Assembly: GCA_025200525.1 (NCBI GenBank)
Contig: CM045758.1
Coordinates: 8,862,580 to 8,926,579 of the forward strand
Reading direction: 5' to 3'
DNA from: Camellia lanceoleosa
Lineage: Eukaryota; Streptophyta; Magnoliopsida; Ericales; Theaceae
Length of the DNA: 64,000 bases
Of this stretch, positions 44,259-56,631 are shown piece after piece. Within the stretch, counting starts at the first letter, position 1; each line of letters begins with the position of its first letter. Below the pieces are notes generated by a model that was given only the letters and a program-made list of their open reading frames with translations, made no database searches and was not told the DNA's origin. A program made the translations under genes and the position numbers.

Positions 44259-46060
44259 GATCGAAATAATCGTCATATAAGACATATTATAGATATCCTA
44301 ATTATCACGATCGATCTGTGAGATTGTGGGCAAGAACACATGTCTGTGAAGCATTGATTCATAAGGATACAACAATTGACCAGGCGGTTTAAAAGAAAGA
44401 TTTTCATAGAAAATACTCTTTTGATTTAACAAAAGCGATGACATATTTGATCATTTGCTGCTTATGCCAACTTCCTTAAGTTACCTAAAGGAGTAAAAGC
44501 GCCATCTCGGATGAACTTAAGGAAAGTATATTGTAAATAGCATAACTCTTGGTCTCACTCGACTAAAAAGCGCATTGTTTTTCGAGACAGATCCAAAGCA
44601 AATTCGAAAGGAGTTTGAAATTTCGGCCAAGAGGCGAGAAGGTCATGGGGATTGACAGCAACCCGTTTCCAAAAGTTAGAGAGAGCACAGCTAATGTGGT
44701 TGTACCAAACTTCCAGAATCTATCTCTACAAGAGTTGAAAGAGGTCAATGTGCAAATGCATATTGCCAACCAGACGACTACCAAGAAGGTCACTGGAACC
44801 CCACCAGCCATTGGACAAGGGTTCTCACGTCAGAAGGAACATTCTGATGAAGAAGTACTAGATGATGATTCCTTGGAAGCGGTACATGTCTGAAGGATGT
44901 GTCCCAGGTGCAGATTAAGTTATAAATGATTGAAGGGGCTTCCAATTGATGGGAAGCAATACTACAGGGATGTTCAGAGACATCCTAAGTCAACCAACGC
45001 TTACAACAAAAGGCCGTGTCCGGCTAGTGATAGGCAACGACCATCAGTGGTTGAGCCTGCAATGGACAGAATGCATGCTAAAGGCAAGAGACCCTTGCAT
45101 GAATCTAGGCCACCTAACTATTACAGAATGGAGAGCCATCATTCTGAAAAAAGATTGGAGAGAGGTTCATTTCATGGGATCAAAGCCAGGGATTGGCCCC
45201 CTAGACCCACCTCACGTAGGACAGAAAGTGGTTATCTGCATCAAAGGTCTAAATCAGGCTCGAAACATGAAGTCAAAGCCAAACACTTACCTTCACATCC
45301 AGCTTCGAAGGTTGAAAAAAGCAGCTCAACATCTGAGTCAATAAGTTCATGGGTACCTGGGGTCCCAGATTGGTTTGTAATGCAGAACAAACCTAGGGAA
45401 GTGCCTGCCTAAAAGGATGTTGGAAACTAAGGCAGGATGGTCAAACCTCCATTGGTGGCTCCGAATAATTGGGTATTGCTTAAACACCCAAAGACAAAGG
45501 AACCAGATATGGTCCCAGTTATTTCAAGGTCATAGAGGAGGAAAATTCAGCGTAGGTACACCCAGTACCAGCAAGATCTGAAAGAAAGTGGAGCGAGTTC
45601 TTCACTAGTAAAGACAGAAGAAAAGAAGAATCCAAAGCCAGACCATGCCCCAAAGCCAAGTCCACAGAACAAACTGGTTAGCAGCAGAGAACAATTGGCC
45701 AAGGTTCATTCTGAACTAAAGGCCAGATAGAGGGCTAGCTTAGTAGGGTTGGAGAAAGCTCTAATGGAAAGTGACAGCGAGACGGAAGAAGAGATTGGCA
45801 AAAGCCAAAAGAAGGAAATGGCAGAGGAAGAAATGTTCGAAGCCTTCATGGCTGAGCAAACATTTCTGGCTGAAGGACCAGTTGAGAAAGATTCTTCAAA
45901 AGAATCAGGTAGCAACGAAATGCCAAAATGCAGCATGGAGGATGCTGTCGCCAGCGGGCACTTTCAACGAGGAAGGATCCATGGAGAAAGAGAGGGTTAC
46001 TAGAGGATCGGTAGGGTTTGTGTGTTAAAAGAAGCAAGTGATTTCAGAACACGAAACAAG
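44259..46060 (+). pseudogene. Broken downstream coding region of the composite element
   Basis: Short plus-strand open stretches (44615-44893, 44930-45412, 45749-46003) have charged, low-complexity products such as PSHPASKVEKSSSTSESISS. They look like a decayed continuation of the gag polyprotein tail. I recognise no protease, RT or integrase motif in any frame. Confidence 0.45.
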
Positions 46061-47175
46061 AGGGTCTTAAAAGCCTTTGTGTCTGAAAAATATATTGCGT
46101 AAGTCGTTAAGTACTAAAAAGTATGAATCTGAAGAGTTTCCTTCAAATTGATATTTTTGGAGGAAAGAACACAACCAGAATCTTGAGACTAGCTTAGTAG
46201 GGTATTTGGCTTGAAGCCAAATTTTGGCGCCAAAATCAAACAACAACGGCTTCGAAATCTGAAGCGGCATACTACATGCTTAAAGATGCTAGAATGCTCG
46301 AGCATTGGTCTACTTCAAAGGTGTTTGAGGGTTATTAATGAAAATATGACCTTGAAGCAAAATTTAGAATTCTTTAAGGATGAGAATTCTTGTTGAAACA
46401 TCTAAACCAATAGTTGGTTTGTATATACACAAAGAATTGATTGGTTTGGTTAAAGCAAGATACCCCAAGGGCAATTTCCATATTGTTGAAAGTATGAATT
46501 TGTTGCAAGACTAGTCGAGATTAACCATGACTATATTTTGGTTATAATTAAAAGCAGGCTTTAAGGGAAAGGATTGTTAAATTCGAAGCACCAATTCTGA
46601 ACAAGAATTAACAAAAGTTGACGATCATAATCCATAAATTGGAGGTTTCATCCCAACATCCTTATTGGAAATTGATGGGGTCTGGATGCGAGGGATAAGG
46701 TGGGGTTCGAAGCACTAATTCTAGATGATGTCGACCCATTGTCAACTTTACTCCATAAATTGGAAAAAGACTTGTTGGTTCCTTTTAGTGTTTCATTAAA
46801 AACAATTGAGTCCAGATTCGAAGAATGAGTTTATTCAGTTCGAAGCTCTAAATTGGCTCTTAAAGGCAAATGGAAAAAAGGTCAAACAATGCCAAATGGA
46901 ATTCTATTTATATTTGAGGCCAAAGCAATTACATCAAATGACCCTATCTAGTGCAATTCAAGCTCATAAAAGTAAGGAATAGAATAAATGACAAGATCAT
47001 GAAATTTGATCCAACAAAGTGATCAATAAATTTACATTACGTCTTTATTATGTCTTCTATTTCTTCTAATGTTGGCTGCATAAGTTGGTGTGCTCTCACT
47101 TCATAGTAGAGCTCTTCAGTCTTTATTTCGAATGCGTCTTCTCTCAATCGTTGTTCCACTTCATCTAGGACCAAA
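46061..47175. other. Non-coding interior rich in TTCGAAGCA words
   Basis: TTCGAAGCA and its variants recur (46580, 46710 and others). Two related blocks begin with TTCGAAGCACCAATTCT and TTCGAAGCACTAATTCT, and both end in ATCCATAAATTGG-like text about 60 bp on. No gene is supported. Confidence 0.45.
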
Positions 47176-48436
47176 TCATCCCAATCTGTGAAGCTTTATT
47201 CTTGAAATCATCGAAGTCTTCGATAAAATTCTCTGCCGTATTGGGCTTGAATTCGAAAAGGCGAAAGTTGGTCCAAAGATTGTGTAGTAACCTTGGAATT
47301 TCGATACGAGAGAAGCATCGAGTTGGTTAAGGAACATATGAAGTTCTGCTTGGGCAATGGGGTTAAGAATATGACCCCTAGTCAAAATGTCACAAGCCCA
47401 TCGAAAGTTCTTGAAAGGAACGTCGTCTTCAAGAACATTGAAGGGCAAGTGAGAGAAAGCTGCAAGCAGAAGTTGAGCCTCTTTCTGCTCAGCGGGAGTA
47501 GGGATTGATGGAGGTTTGTAAGGTGGAATGATTTCGTTCATGGGGAGGGCAAGCCTCAGTTTTTCTGTCCAGGAAAGGGTTGATGAAGAAGGGGCAGATT
47601 GTTCTGCTTCAGAAGGTGAAGAAGAAGGAGCAGATGTTTCTATTTTAGAGGGTGAAGAAGAAGGTGTGGATGCTTCTATTATGGAAGATGACACAGGACT
47701 GGAAGGAACAAAGGCATTAATATAGTCAAGCCAGTCAGAAGAGCAAATCTTCGCCTTTTTGGCTAAGAAGGATGGATGGTACCCTTGAACTTCTTCTGAA
47801 CGTTGGGCGAAACACCGCCTTGGTAGACATGGAGGATGTGTACCATGCCACAAGAAGATTTTCCTCCAAACTACGCCGAAGGTCAATGGTGCGTAAGGGT
47901 AGACCACTAAACTTGAGCATAGGGAGGAAGCTCCAAAGGGTCGATAAACTCTACAAAATGATGGTTGATTCGTTCCTCAAATCATAAGTCTCAGAGTTGA
48001 CCAAACTTGTCCAAAGAACCCCGAAGACGAAGAAGTTATAGTTTCATCCCATGCGAATTTTGTGAAGAAGAGTTTTAAGTCCATACTTGCAACTTGCCAA
48101 ATCAAAGGTTTGAGAGCGTCGTTCAAGGTACAAAGGGGAGTCAGAGAAAGAACTTCTTGTATCTGTGTCTGTGACTTGTTGAATCGAAGGATTAGGGACA
48201 ATGTGTTCGTAGTCCAAAGGTTGGTAATTTGCAAAGGCTTCCATGACCTGAATATAGAAAGGTGGGTAAAGGTGGCTAATGAATGGGTGGGGGTTCGTTC
48301 GAGGGGAAATAGCATTACTCAATGGCTCTTCATGTGCTTGATCAATAGAAAGGGAAATTGATTCACCATAACTGCTCAATGCTAAGGTATTGGGACGTTG
48401 AACAAATTGAAAAGAGTTAATGCAGATTATCACCAA
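47176..48436 (-). pseudogene. Antisense ORFs of the composite element, product unknown
   Basis: On the minus strand a 130-codon ORF (48436-48044) and a 243-codon ORF (47907-47176) lie in one direction with a frame break between them. The second has a Ser/Pro-rich middle with repeated SAPSSSPSE units, then LLLAAFSHLPFNVLEDDVPF and a leucine-containing tail. I do not recognise the family. Position is the same as that of the antisense genes in the giant element: after the sense coding part and before the 3' LTR. It may be a degenerate accessory ORF. Confidence 0.4.
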
Positions 48437-48549
48437 AGAGATGACGGTTGTGTTTCTAGAAGATAGACTCTATGCACATTTCAAAAGCACGGGAAAAGCT
48501 GTGATCCACTAATATCACAAAGTATTGGGTATATTAGTGCGGGGGGTAA

Positions 48550-49313
48550 TGTTGGCTGCATATTTTGTAAAAGCCAATTACAGTTCGACACGTGGCAAAG
48601 CAAGGGTAGTGTGGGGAGACTACTCAAGTCTTCGATATTGATCGTACACGTGGCAGTAAAAATTGGTTCTCACTTGATCTGAGTAGCACAGGATCATTAA
48701 AGAAATACAAGATGACGTGGCTTCAACAATTGCTCATATTCAAATTCAAATACAAGAAGGAAGTTCAACTGCAAGAAAAGGCGTAGTGGAACTACTTCTA
48801 AGGCAGCATGATCAGCAATCATGGAGGAGCGGTTCAACGGTTTGAAGTGTAATTCGATGGTCATCCTTGAGGAGTATAAATAGCAAGGAAGTCCCTAGAA
48901 AAACCCCCAGACTCAGATCATACAAACCAGTCTTACTCTACATATTTTATTTTCCAGTTTTTTACATTTCTAGTCTTTACCTTTATTGTACTTTAAATAC
49001 TTGTTCTGCACTTCGATTTCATAGGAGTAGTTTCAAGTAGATCGTCCCCGTAAATCTCTTCGAGGCTGAGTTCTGATCATTGTAAGTGTTCATTTTAATA
49101 AAATACTTCCATTGTTCTTCATATTAACTGTTATTCCTCTTAATTTCTCCTAAGTCAAGCCACCAGTAAAAGTCCTCTTCATTGAGGCTGAAAGAACTAA
49201 AACACAATCGTCTGATAATTGGTTGGCAATTATAATTTCTGTAAGGACTGATTGATCCTTGCTGGCACGCTCGCATTTACAAAAATAACCTTCGAACAGC
49301 CAAAAAGCCAACA
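48550..49313 (+). repeat. LTR B, internal, related to LTR A
   Basis: It starts TGTTGGCTGC after a purine tract GTGCGGGGGGTAA and ends AAGCCAACA before TTTTTGGCACGCCAGTGG. The last 150 bp resemble LTR A (GTCCTCTTCATTGAGGC, CTGGCACGCTCGCATTTAC), while the U3 part is different. TATA-like GAGTATAAATAGC is at about 48871. Both a PPT before and a PBS after mean it acts as the 3' end of one unit and the 5' end of another. Confidence 0.8.
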
Positions 49314-49376
49314 TTTTTGGCACGCCAGTGGACCCAAGTGTAAAAATGACAAACAATTTGATTTTGCCATTCGAAC

Positions 49377-50200
49377 TTGTCAATTCAAATATATTGGCGT
49401 GAAAGAAAAATTTTGGATCTTCAAGAAGAGATCCATTTTCTTGATGAAATAAACTTTCATCCATTACAATATTATTTGGTGGAAGAAAAAAGACACAATT
49501 TAATTAGAGAAATTCATCAACTTGAAATGGAAATTCGCCAATGGAATGATGAGTTATCAACTCTCACTACCAAGTCTTTAACTGAGGCTTTAGTGGCCGG
49601 AATTGGTGAATTTTTTCAGAATTTTTCCATGGTTGAAAATAGCAAAAGCAAAGAGTTGATTTCATCAATGGCTCGAGGGTTCAAGAGTCCGTTTTTAAAG
49701 AGCCAAGTTATAAAATTAACACAACGAAAGAGCATGTTCTTGAGCCAAATTTGGCTAAAAATGATGTTCCATGTATGACTCGGGGGGTCCAAGAACCAAA
49801 TTTTAGAGAGTCAAGTCATGAAAATAACATATTTATGGGTGATTTTCATAAGCCATTAATGGCTAACTTGGAAAAACAACCCACTTTACTAAATAATTAT
49901 GAAAATCATTTCGGCGAAAGTTTTGTTTTTAAAACAAACATGGTCAAGAATGATGAACAAGCCACTGTTTATGAATTCAAAAATTTTGACAATGTCAAAA
50001 AGTATGAATTTTCATGGTCACACTATACCATGACTTTTGGTGTTCAAAATCCTTTTTGGATTTGTGGTTCACATCAAAATATAATTCTAATGATGTGGCT
50101 AATAAAATTAACAAATTGTTCTTATGAGTTCGAAGCACTAAAAACAAGGGATGACCATTTAAAATGCATGAATTTGGCTAGAAAAAGCCTATGCATTTAA
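49377..50200 (+). pseudogene. Interior ORFs after LTR B
   Basis: Open stretches 49377-49778 and 49751-50200 overlap in different frames. The first encodes a charged helical stretch (REIHQLEMEIRQWNDELSTL) and the second has no recognised domain. They are probably pieces of one decayed accessory or gag-like protein. Confidence 0.4.
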
Positions 50201-50264
50201 ATAAGTGGTTAAGAATGGCTTATCTTTTCAAATTAATGGCCAGTTGTTTATATGTACAGTCAAA

Positions 50265-50650
50265 GCATCGAAGATACATTCAAGAATCAAGAGTTGTTTC
50301 AAGGTTGATTACTTCGCCGAAGCCAGATAAAGCTTTGAAGATACATTCGAAGCATCAAGAGTTATTTCGAAGGTTGATTACTTCACATTCGAAACTATAT
50401 AAAGCTTTGAAGATACATTCGAAGCATCAAGAGTTATTTCGAAGGTTGATTACTTCACCTTCGAAACTATATAAAGCTTTGAAGATACATTCGAAGCATC
50501 AAGAGTTGTTTCGAAGGTTGATTACTTCACCTTCGAAACTGTATAAAGCTTTGAAGATACATTTGAAGCATCAAGAGTTGTTTCAAAAGTTGATTACTTC
50601 ACCTTCGAAACGGTATAAAGCTTCGAAGAAACATTTGAAGCGTCAAGCCT
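50265..50650 (+). repeat. 72-bp tandem repeat encoding a 24-residue unit
   Basis: Five near-copies of 72 bp lie within an open frame (50191-50652). The translated unit is KALKIHSKHQELFRRLITSP plus SKLY, basic and probably helical. The unit contains several TTCGAA words. Because the period is a multiple of three the frame stays open throughout, so coding may be accidental. Confidence 0.8.
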
Positions 50651-50942
50651 AACCTTGAAACTTCATTGTAAGTATCATCATCCTATATCAATGCTTCAAA
50701 CCTTCGAGGGGTGATGTTGTTCCTTCAAAACTGTGCCGCAAGACCTTCGAACAATGAATTTGGTTTTTTATACCACCTTCGAAGCTTGTTATTGGTCATC
50801 TAGTTATAATTTCATACTCATTTGAAGCACCTTATTGGTGTTATTATATCATTCGAAGCACTTTGTTACTTAGATTAGTTATAGTTTTGATTCGCCCTTC
50901 AAAATTCAAGTAAATATCATTTTTAAGGGCCGCGGGGGGTAA

Positions 50943-51574
50943 TGTTAGCACCATAAATCTGTAATTTTTATTATTTATATAATTGCAGGACACGTGGCAT
51001 CCTCTTATTCATTTGGAAGTTAAAAGAAGTTATAGAGATGATGGAGAATATGAAGGACAAAGTGGATGAGTGAAAGGACACATGGCAAGACAAGAATGAA
51101 GATGGAAGAAATGGGTAGTTACTAAGTAGTTATTGCTGTATTTTTTCCTTTATAAATAGCCATTAATGGCTATATTGTAATATATCTAGAACTTAAATCA
51201 AAGACAATTGATTTCAATATTTCTTGTCATTTTCCTTATCTTAGGAGTAGTTTAACATAGATTTATATTTCGAAGCATTTATTTTCAGCACTTTCATTTC
51301 GAAGCATTTCATGCACTTTCATTTCAAAGCATAGGAGTAGAGGTAAGTAATTATTACTTTGATTATTCACTCAATCGCCTTTTCTCCATCTTCCTTTCTT
51401 CTTTAATTTTTCTTTTCTACACTTTGGCAATTTTGAAGTCCTCTTTGTTGAGGCAAAAGAACCGCCAACACAATCACTTGATAATTGGCTTGAATTTAAT
51501 CAGAAGGATTTTTCAATTCTTACTAGCACGCTCGCATTTATAATATTTTCCTTTGTAGGAAAAATAAGCCAACA
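50943..51574 (+). repeat. LTR A, right
   Basis: 632 bp. It follows a polypurine tract (GCGGGGGGTAA) and is flanked by ATATC at 51575-51579. It differs from the left copy by a few substitutions and short indels. Confidence 0.92.
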
Positions 51575-51579
51575 ATATC

Positions 51580-54500
51580 ATTTTCTAACTTCTAATAGGA
51601 TACTCTCATTTGTAATAATCATTATCCACGTGTACTACATTGTTAATCTAAAATGTTTTGACGGAAATTACCACACAAATAATTCTACACATATTAATAA
51701 TCTTATTAAAAAATTTATTAAAAATACAAGACGCCAAATGTGATTGTTTTCAAAAAAAATAATGACATTTAAACTTCTAATGATGTTTGGACATGTATAA
51801 TTTTAGGGAGACTTATTTAGAAGTCATTTTTCAGACACTTATGGCAGGCTAAGTCCTGTTTAATTTCTTATAGAGTCTCAAGTTCTATTTAGATAACAAT
51901 GTATTCCACAAGGTCCTACATAAACGTAACGTGACGTGACACTTACATAAACGTAACGTAACGTCACACCTATATAAACGTAACATAACGTAACGTGACA
52001 CCTACATAAACGTAACGTAACGCGTGTCACGCTACATTTCGCAAATTTAATGAGTTTTTATTTTTTAAATTGAATGTAAAAATGTTGTCGGGTTTATGTT
52101 GGTGTCACGTTACGCTTCATATAAATATGATCTACGGTAACATTCAATTTCCTATATAAGAAATTGAATGTTGCCATAGATAATATGTGTCACGCACGCT
52201 ACTTTTATGTAGATATGATCTATGGTGTCACGCTACGCTTATGTAGGTGTCATATTACGCCACGCTTATGTAGATATGATCTATGGTAACATGCAATTTC
52301 CTATATAGGAAATTGTATATTATCATAGATCATAGGTGTTACGCTACGCTTATGTAGGTGTTACGTTACGTTACGCTTATATAGATATGATATATGGTAA
52401 CATTCAATTTCCTATATATGGTTTTACTATTATTTATGATATTAACAATTAATATTGAGGGTAAATGTGTCAACAAACTTCCTACAGACTTATGGGAACA
52501 TAAGTTTTTAGTAGGACCATATATAGCACAAGTCTCCCTAATAGGACTTATAAATAATTTTTCCATATTTTTAATATGATTGTTAAGATTTTAAATAGAT
52601 GTAGCATTACTCATTATCGCCCCTAGAGGTTGGATTCAAGGATAGGACGAAACCCAAAACCTGCTTTTACTTGGATTCAAGTCCTCCATTGTCTCTCGGT
52701 GACATCCTTAAATTTCCTCAAACGATTTCTTAGCTCAGATTGGGGTCCTGTGCTTGAGCCACTCTTTTCTTTTTTCTTTCTTTTTTTTTTTTTTGTAACC
52801 AAAAAAAAAAAAAAAAGTATTGCTCATTACCACACAATGGTAGTTTTTAAAAAAATTATTAAAAACTCATAAAAAAATTTAAAATTTTAATTATTAATAT
52901 TTATATACCTTATCATTAATTTGTAATTAAATTTTCAAATGTCCACTGAGATGTTATTTTTCCAAATGTTTTTAGAGGAGTATTTGGGGTTGGAGGAAAA
53001 GACATCTCTCCCTTTAGTTTACTATGGTCATGTTTGGTGTGGCTTATTGAAAATTAAAATTTGAAAATTAGAAAGTATAAATTAAAAACACATTTTTTTT
53101 TAAATTTTAGATAATTAATTTCTTTTAATTTATTTAAGTTATTTTTACCTAATAAATTATAAACAAAAGTTACATCAAATAATATGATATAAATTTTTAT
53201 ATTAAAATAAATTATAATTATCTCTTTTAAATTGTTATGATGTTCTCTCCTGTTAATTGTTTGTTGTGATTGTACATGTTTGTGATTTGAAATTTGGCAT
53301 TCATTGAATGTGTAGGCAAGTGCCTGCCTAGTTGATAGGAATTATAACGGCTACATTGTTGTTTTATCTCCCACCTAAAAATAAATAAATAAATATATGT
53401 GATATCTATTGGATAAATAGTCAATGAATAAAATAAATGCAGTCGTTGCTTTCTCACTTTGTTTAGTTGCATTGCATGCCTTAGCTATGAAAAATCTGTG
53501 TTTCACATCGACGCTAGGAATTCTTACAAATTAAAATTCACTTAATTTGTCATATCACCACGCCCGTAAGATGAGAATTTAAATGCAACGTGTATCTTGG
53601 AATAAAGAATCAAGCAACGTGATCTTCGCTTTTAAATTTCACTAACTTCTTTTATAAAATATATTTATAAATTTTATATTTTAAAATTTTCACAATCATT
53701 ATAAATAATATTTGGATAAATTACATTTATATTTCTTGGAGTTTAGATTTAATACATATCACTCCTTAACATTTGAAAAATTATACTAACCTCCGATCAT
53801 TATAATTATTTAGACATGATGAAAATATTAAACTTATGCACACTCTCTTTTCTTACTGCTTTTACTTTTAAAAAAAAAAAAAATTCTTTTCCTTTGTTAT
53901 ATATTTTTTCAATGCAATTTTCACTTTTTTTTTTTTTTTTCACTAGGAATTGTTACCCTTTTTGTTATATATAAATAGGAGTTTTGTAAAATAAGACTAT
54001 TAATCATAAGGTAAAAATGTAATTTTTAAAACGTTAGAGAATAAAATATAATTAGATTAAATCTCAAAGAGTATCAATATAAGTTATCCTAAATATTTTA
54101 GACAAAAAACACAAGAAAAATAACTCCATGGACAACCACGTGATTGTTGTATTGCAAATATGATAATAATGCCCGCATGGACAACCAATTCAATTTATCA
54201 ATCCTTTAAACAAAGAAAAATTCCATTTTGTTGCACATCATTGCAGTCTTGACTTGAAAACTAATGGTTAATTCTAGTTTTTTGTTTTTTGGTACATCAG
54301 AAAAGGATGACTAATTCAGTTTCATGACTCACTTTTTCCTACAAAAACAAGAGTAGTGCTTCGAGTGGAAATTCTAGTTTAATGAAACTCGAAAATTTGT
54401 AAAAGGATAATTTTTTAACAATTTTTTTCTTCTTACAAATTCCTTCACAAATTTAAAATGTACAAGTACCTTATGGATAGGATATGATTCATGATGGATA

Positions 54501-56160
54501 AAGAATTAATTATTCTGTATATGTGTATTTTAAAAGTTTGAGAGGTTATTTGAGATTGTCGTTTTTTAGTAATTTTTTTTTATAAATATTTTTGTGCAAT
54601 CAAGAAAAATAATTCCTTTGTGAAGTTGAGTGACATTTGACTTCTTTCCATGAGAAATTGACTTATTTAACTAAAAGGTTTTTTAGAATATATCAAATAA
54701 CCCCTTAATCTATATCGCTCATGACACATGCAAACAGTATTTATGGCTAATTGATGTGTATACATACCTAAATTGTTATTTGTGTGTGTGTCTTGTATTC
54801 AATCAGGTGACATTGGCCCAAATAACCTGCTGAATTTGATTTTTTTTTAAGATTTAAATACTTTAATCTATAAGACCAAGCTAAGTTAAGATTTTCAATA
54901 TTTTAAAAAGCGCTTATTAATAACAACCTTAAAAATTATCGATAAGAAACATAAAGTATCAAAAAAATTATCATATTTCCATACATTTAAAATACTTTCA
55001 CACATTTTTAACACTAACAATAATTTTAAGGACTGTTTTTAACATTTTCCTTCTTAAATTGATTTAAAAGAGCTTTCAAATTGAGAAATTATAGCATGAT
55101 CCGAAACAGTGGTTCTAGGAAGCACGAACGGAGCGACGGAAACACGGCGACGTGAAAAGCTATTTATTGCTTGTAACAGAGATGACTTTGAGAGTGACTC
55201 CAAATTGTCGCTCAAGAACAATCGTTATTTAGAATGAAAAATCAACTTGGGGTTATGGGTTTGACAGGGATTAGGATTCACTTTGATGTTCTCTTCGTTT
55301 TGAATCTACTTATGTTTCTTGTTGGTCTTAATCGTAACAATATATGTTGTTTTGCAAGATGAATTAAAAATTACATTACCCCAAATACAGTATGAACAAT
55401 ATATGTAGTCTTGTGATCATAAACCCAAATACAGATGGACGCAGCTTTTCATTTTCAGTCACAAATCTAATAATTTTAGGGATGTAATTTGAACTTGTCC
55501 TTCAAGTTATGCGTCACTATGAGTAAGGCACTCGACATTAAAGATTTGCGGAAAACAGAAGGGATTTGTTTGTTCTTTTATTTTCTTTATACAAATTCTT
55601 TATAAATTCAAATTTTAGACAATAATAAGATAAATTCAAATATAATTTTAAGGGGTACTTACCAATTAGTCCTGTTAACTAGACTTATTTATCTACAGGT
55701 CTTAACTAATAAATTTAACACTATAAAAATAAGATAGTGATAAATTTATCACTAAAAATTTATTCATAAAACAAAGAGACTGATAAATTTATCACTATAA
55801 AATTATTCATAAAAAAAAAGACTGATAAATTTATCTTTATCACTTAATAAATTATATCAAATAGGACTTAATGGGTAATAAGTCTCCAAAGTAGGACCTA
55901 TTGAGTAATAAATCTCCAAAGTAAGACCTATTGGTAGTTTACCCTAATTTTAATAATGAAAATTTTGCATATGTAATATACGAAACAAAAGTGAATAGAA
56001 ATTAATGGGTCCGGGTTGAATCATTTTTCATTTTTTTAATATATTATTTCAATACAAAGAGCCAAGAAAAAACAGAGGACAAAACAAAATATTTTTTTCA
56101 TTCTCAAGACTTCATGAAGATGATGAAGTGATCCAAAACTAAAGCCGAATACATTGTAAA
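51580..56160. other. AT-rich intergenic spacer
   Basis: No gene is supported. 51915-52420 holds a cluster of ACGTAACG direct and inverted repeats (listed separately). 52775-52817 is a T-run followed by an A-run that could fold. A block at 55139-55179 matches one at 27114-27154. The rest is AT-rich with short homopolymers. Confidence 0.6.
51915..52420. repeat. Inverted and direct ACGTAACG repeat cluster
   Basis: The left part (51915-52030) has ACATAAACGTAACGT-like words four times. The right part (52100-52390) has the complementary ACGCTTATGTAGGTGTCACG-like words several times. Interspersed are three copies of GATCTATGGTAACATTCAAT-like text, each next to a CCTATATA(G/A)GAAATTGAAT palindrome. 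The whole could form a long imperfect hairpin. Confidence 0.65.
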
Positions 56161-56409
56161 TGTTAATATATATAATATACATTAGATATATGCTGTGAAG
56201 GAATACATTAGACATATGCTATAAAGGGAACACCACTAGCACACACTTCCATTATTATGCTTTCATAGTGTATAGCTTTCATTATTATGTTTCTTTCTCC
56301 TTTCGGTGCTCTTCTCTATAAATGAGAATCATCACTCTTGTAAACAATATATCAATATAACAAACACTTCATTCCGCTTTCTTTTTTCTCTCTTCCTACC
56401 AATCTTACA
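56161..56409 (+). repeat. Copia-type LTR
   Basis: It starts TGTTAATATA and ends CAATCTTACA. TATA-like CTCTATAAATGAG is at about 56312. The next bases, TGGTGTCGAGCTT, resemble the Met-tRNA primer site TGGTATCAGAGC. The internal region continues to about 57994 with two insertions, but no gag or pol is recognisable. Confidence 0.65.
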
Positions 56410-56631
56410 TGGTGTCGAGCTTATACACTTCGCATTTTTCGCTTTTGATGTTTAGTTCGCATACGTGGCACTACACCAAACAAATTTCAGAATCACCTCA
56501 CAATTCCAACCGCACCACTCTGCCATCGAACGCCACACGCTTCCACGCCACCTTTGTGTTCAAGACGCTCACTTCCGCCATCGCACACGCGCCTTCACGC
56601 CTCCGTTCGCCCACGCCATCGTCGACGCCAC
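56410..56631 (+). other. Copia leader, part 1
   Basis: C-rich sequence after the PBS with an 80-codon ORF of low-complexity (Ser/Pro/Thr) composition. I regard it as an untranslated leader or decayed gag start. It resumes after the CACTA element. Confidence 0.45.

Larger units (their letters stand above)
42080..51574 (+). mobile_element. Composite gag-only LTR retroelement with three LTRs
   Basis: Outer LTRs (A, 42080-42713 and 50943-51574) start TGTTAGCACC and end GCCAACA. They are flanked by identical ATATC (42075-42079 and 51575-51579). A PBS-like TTGGCACGCCCGGTGGGAC follows the left LTR, and a purine tract GGGCCGCGGGGGGTAA precedes the right one. A third LTR (B, 48550-49313), with its own purine tract and PBS, sits inside. 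Only gag is recognisable. No RT, RNase H or integrase is present, so the element depends on other elements. Confidence 0.88.

Noticed and set aside
47060..47085. Second start of LTR B (TGTTGGCTGCATA at 47070)
   Set aside because: Only the first 13 bases match LTR B; the following sequence is unrelated, so it is probably chance or a small remnant.
52775..52817. T-run/A-run as a LINE or SINE end
   Set aside because: No adjoining LINE or SINE motif and no target duplication found.
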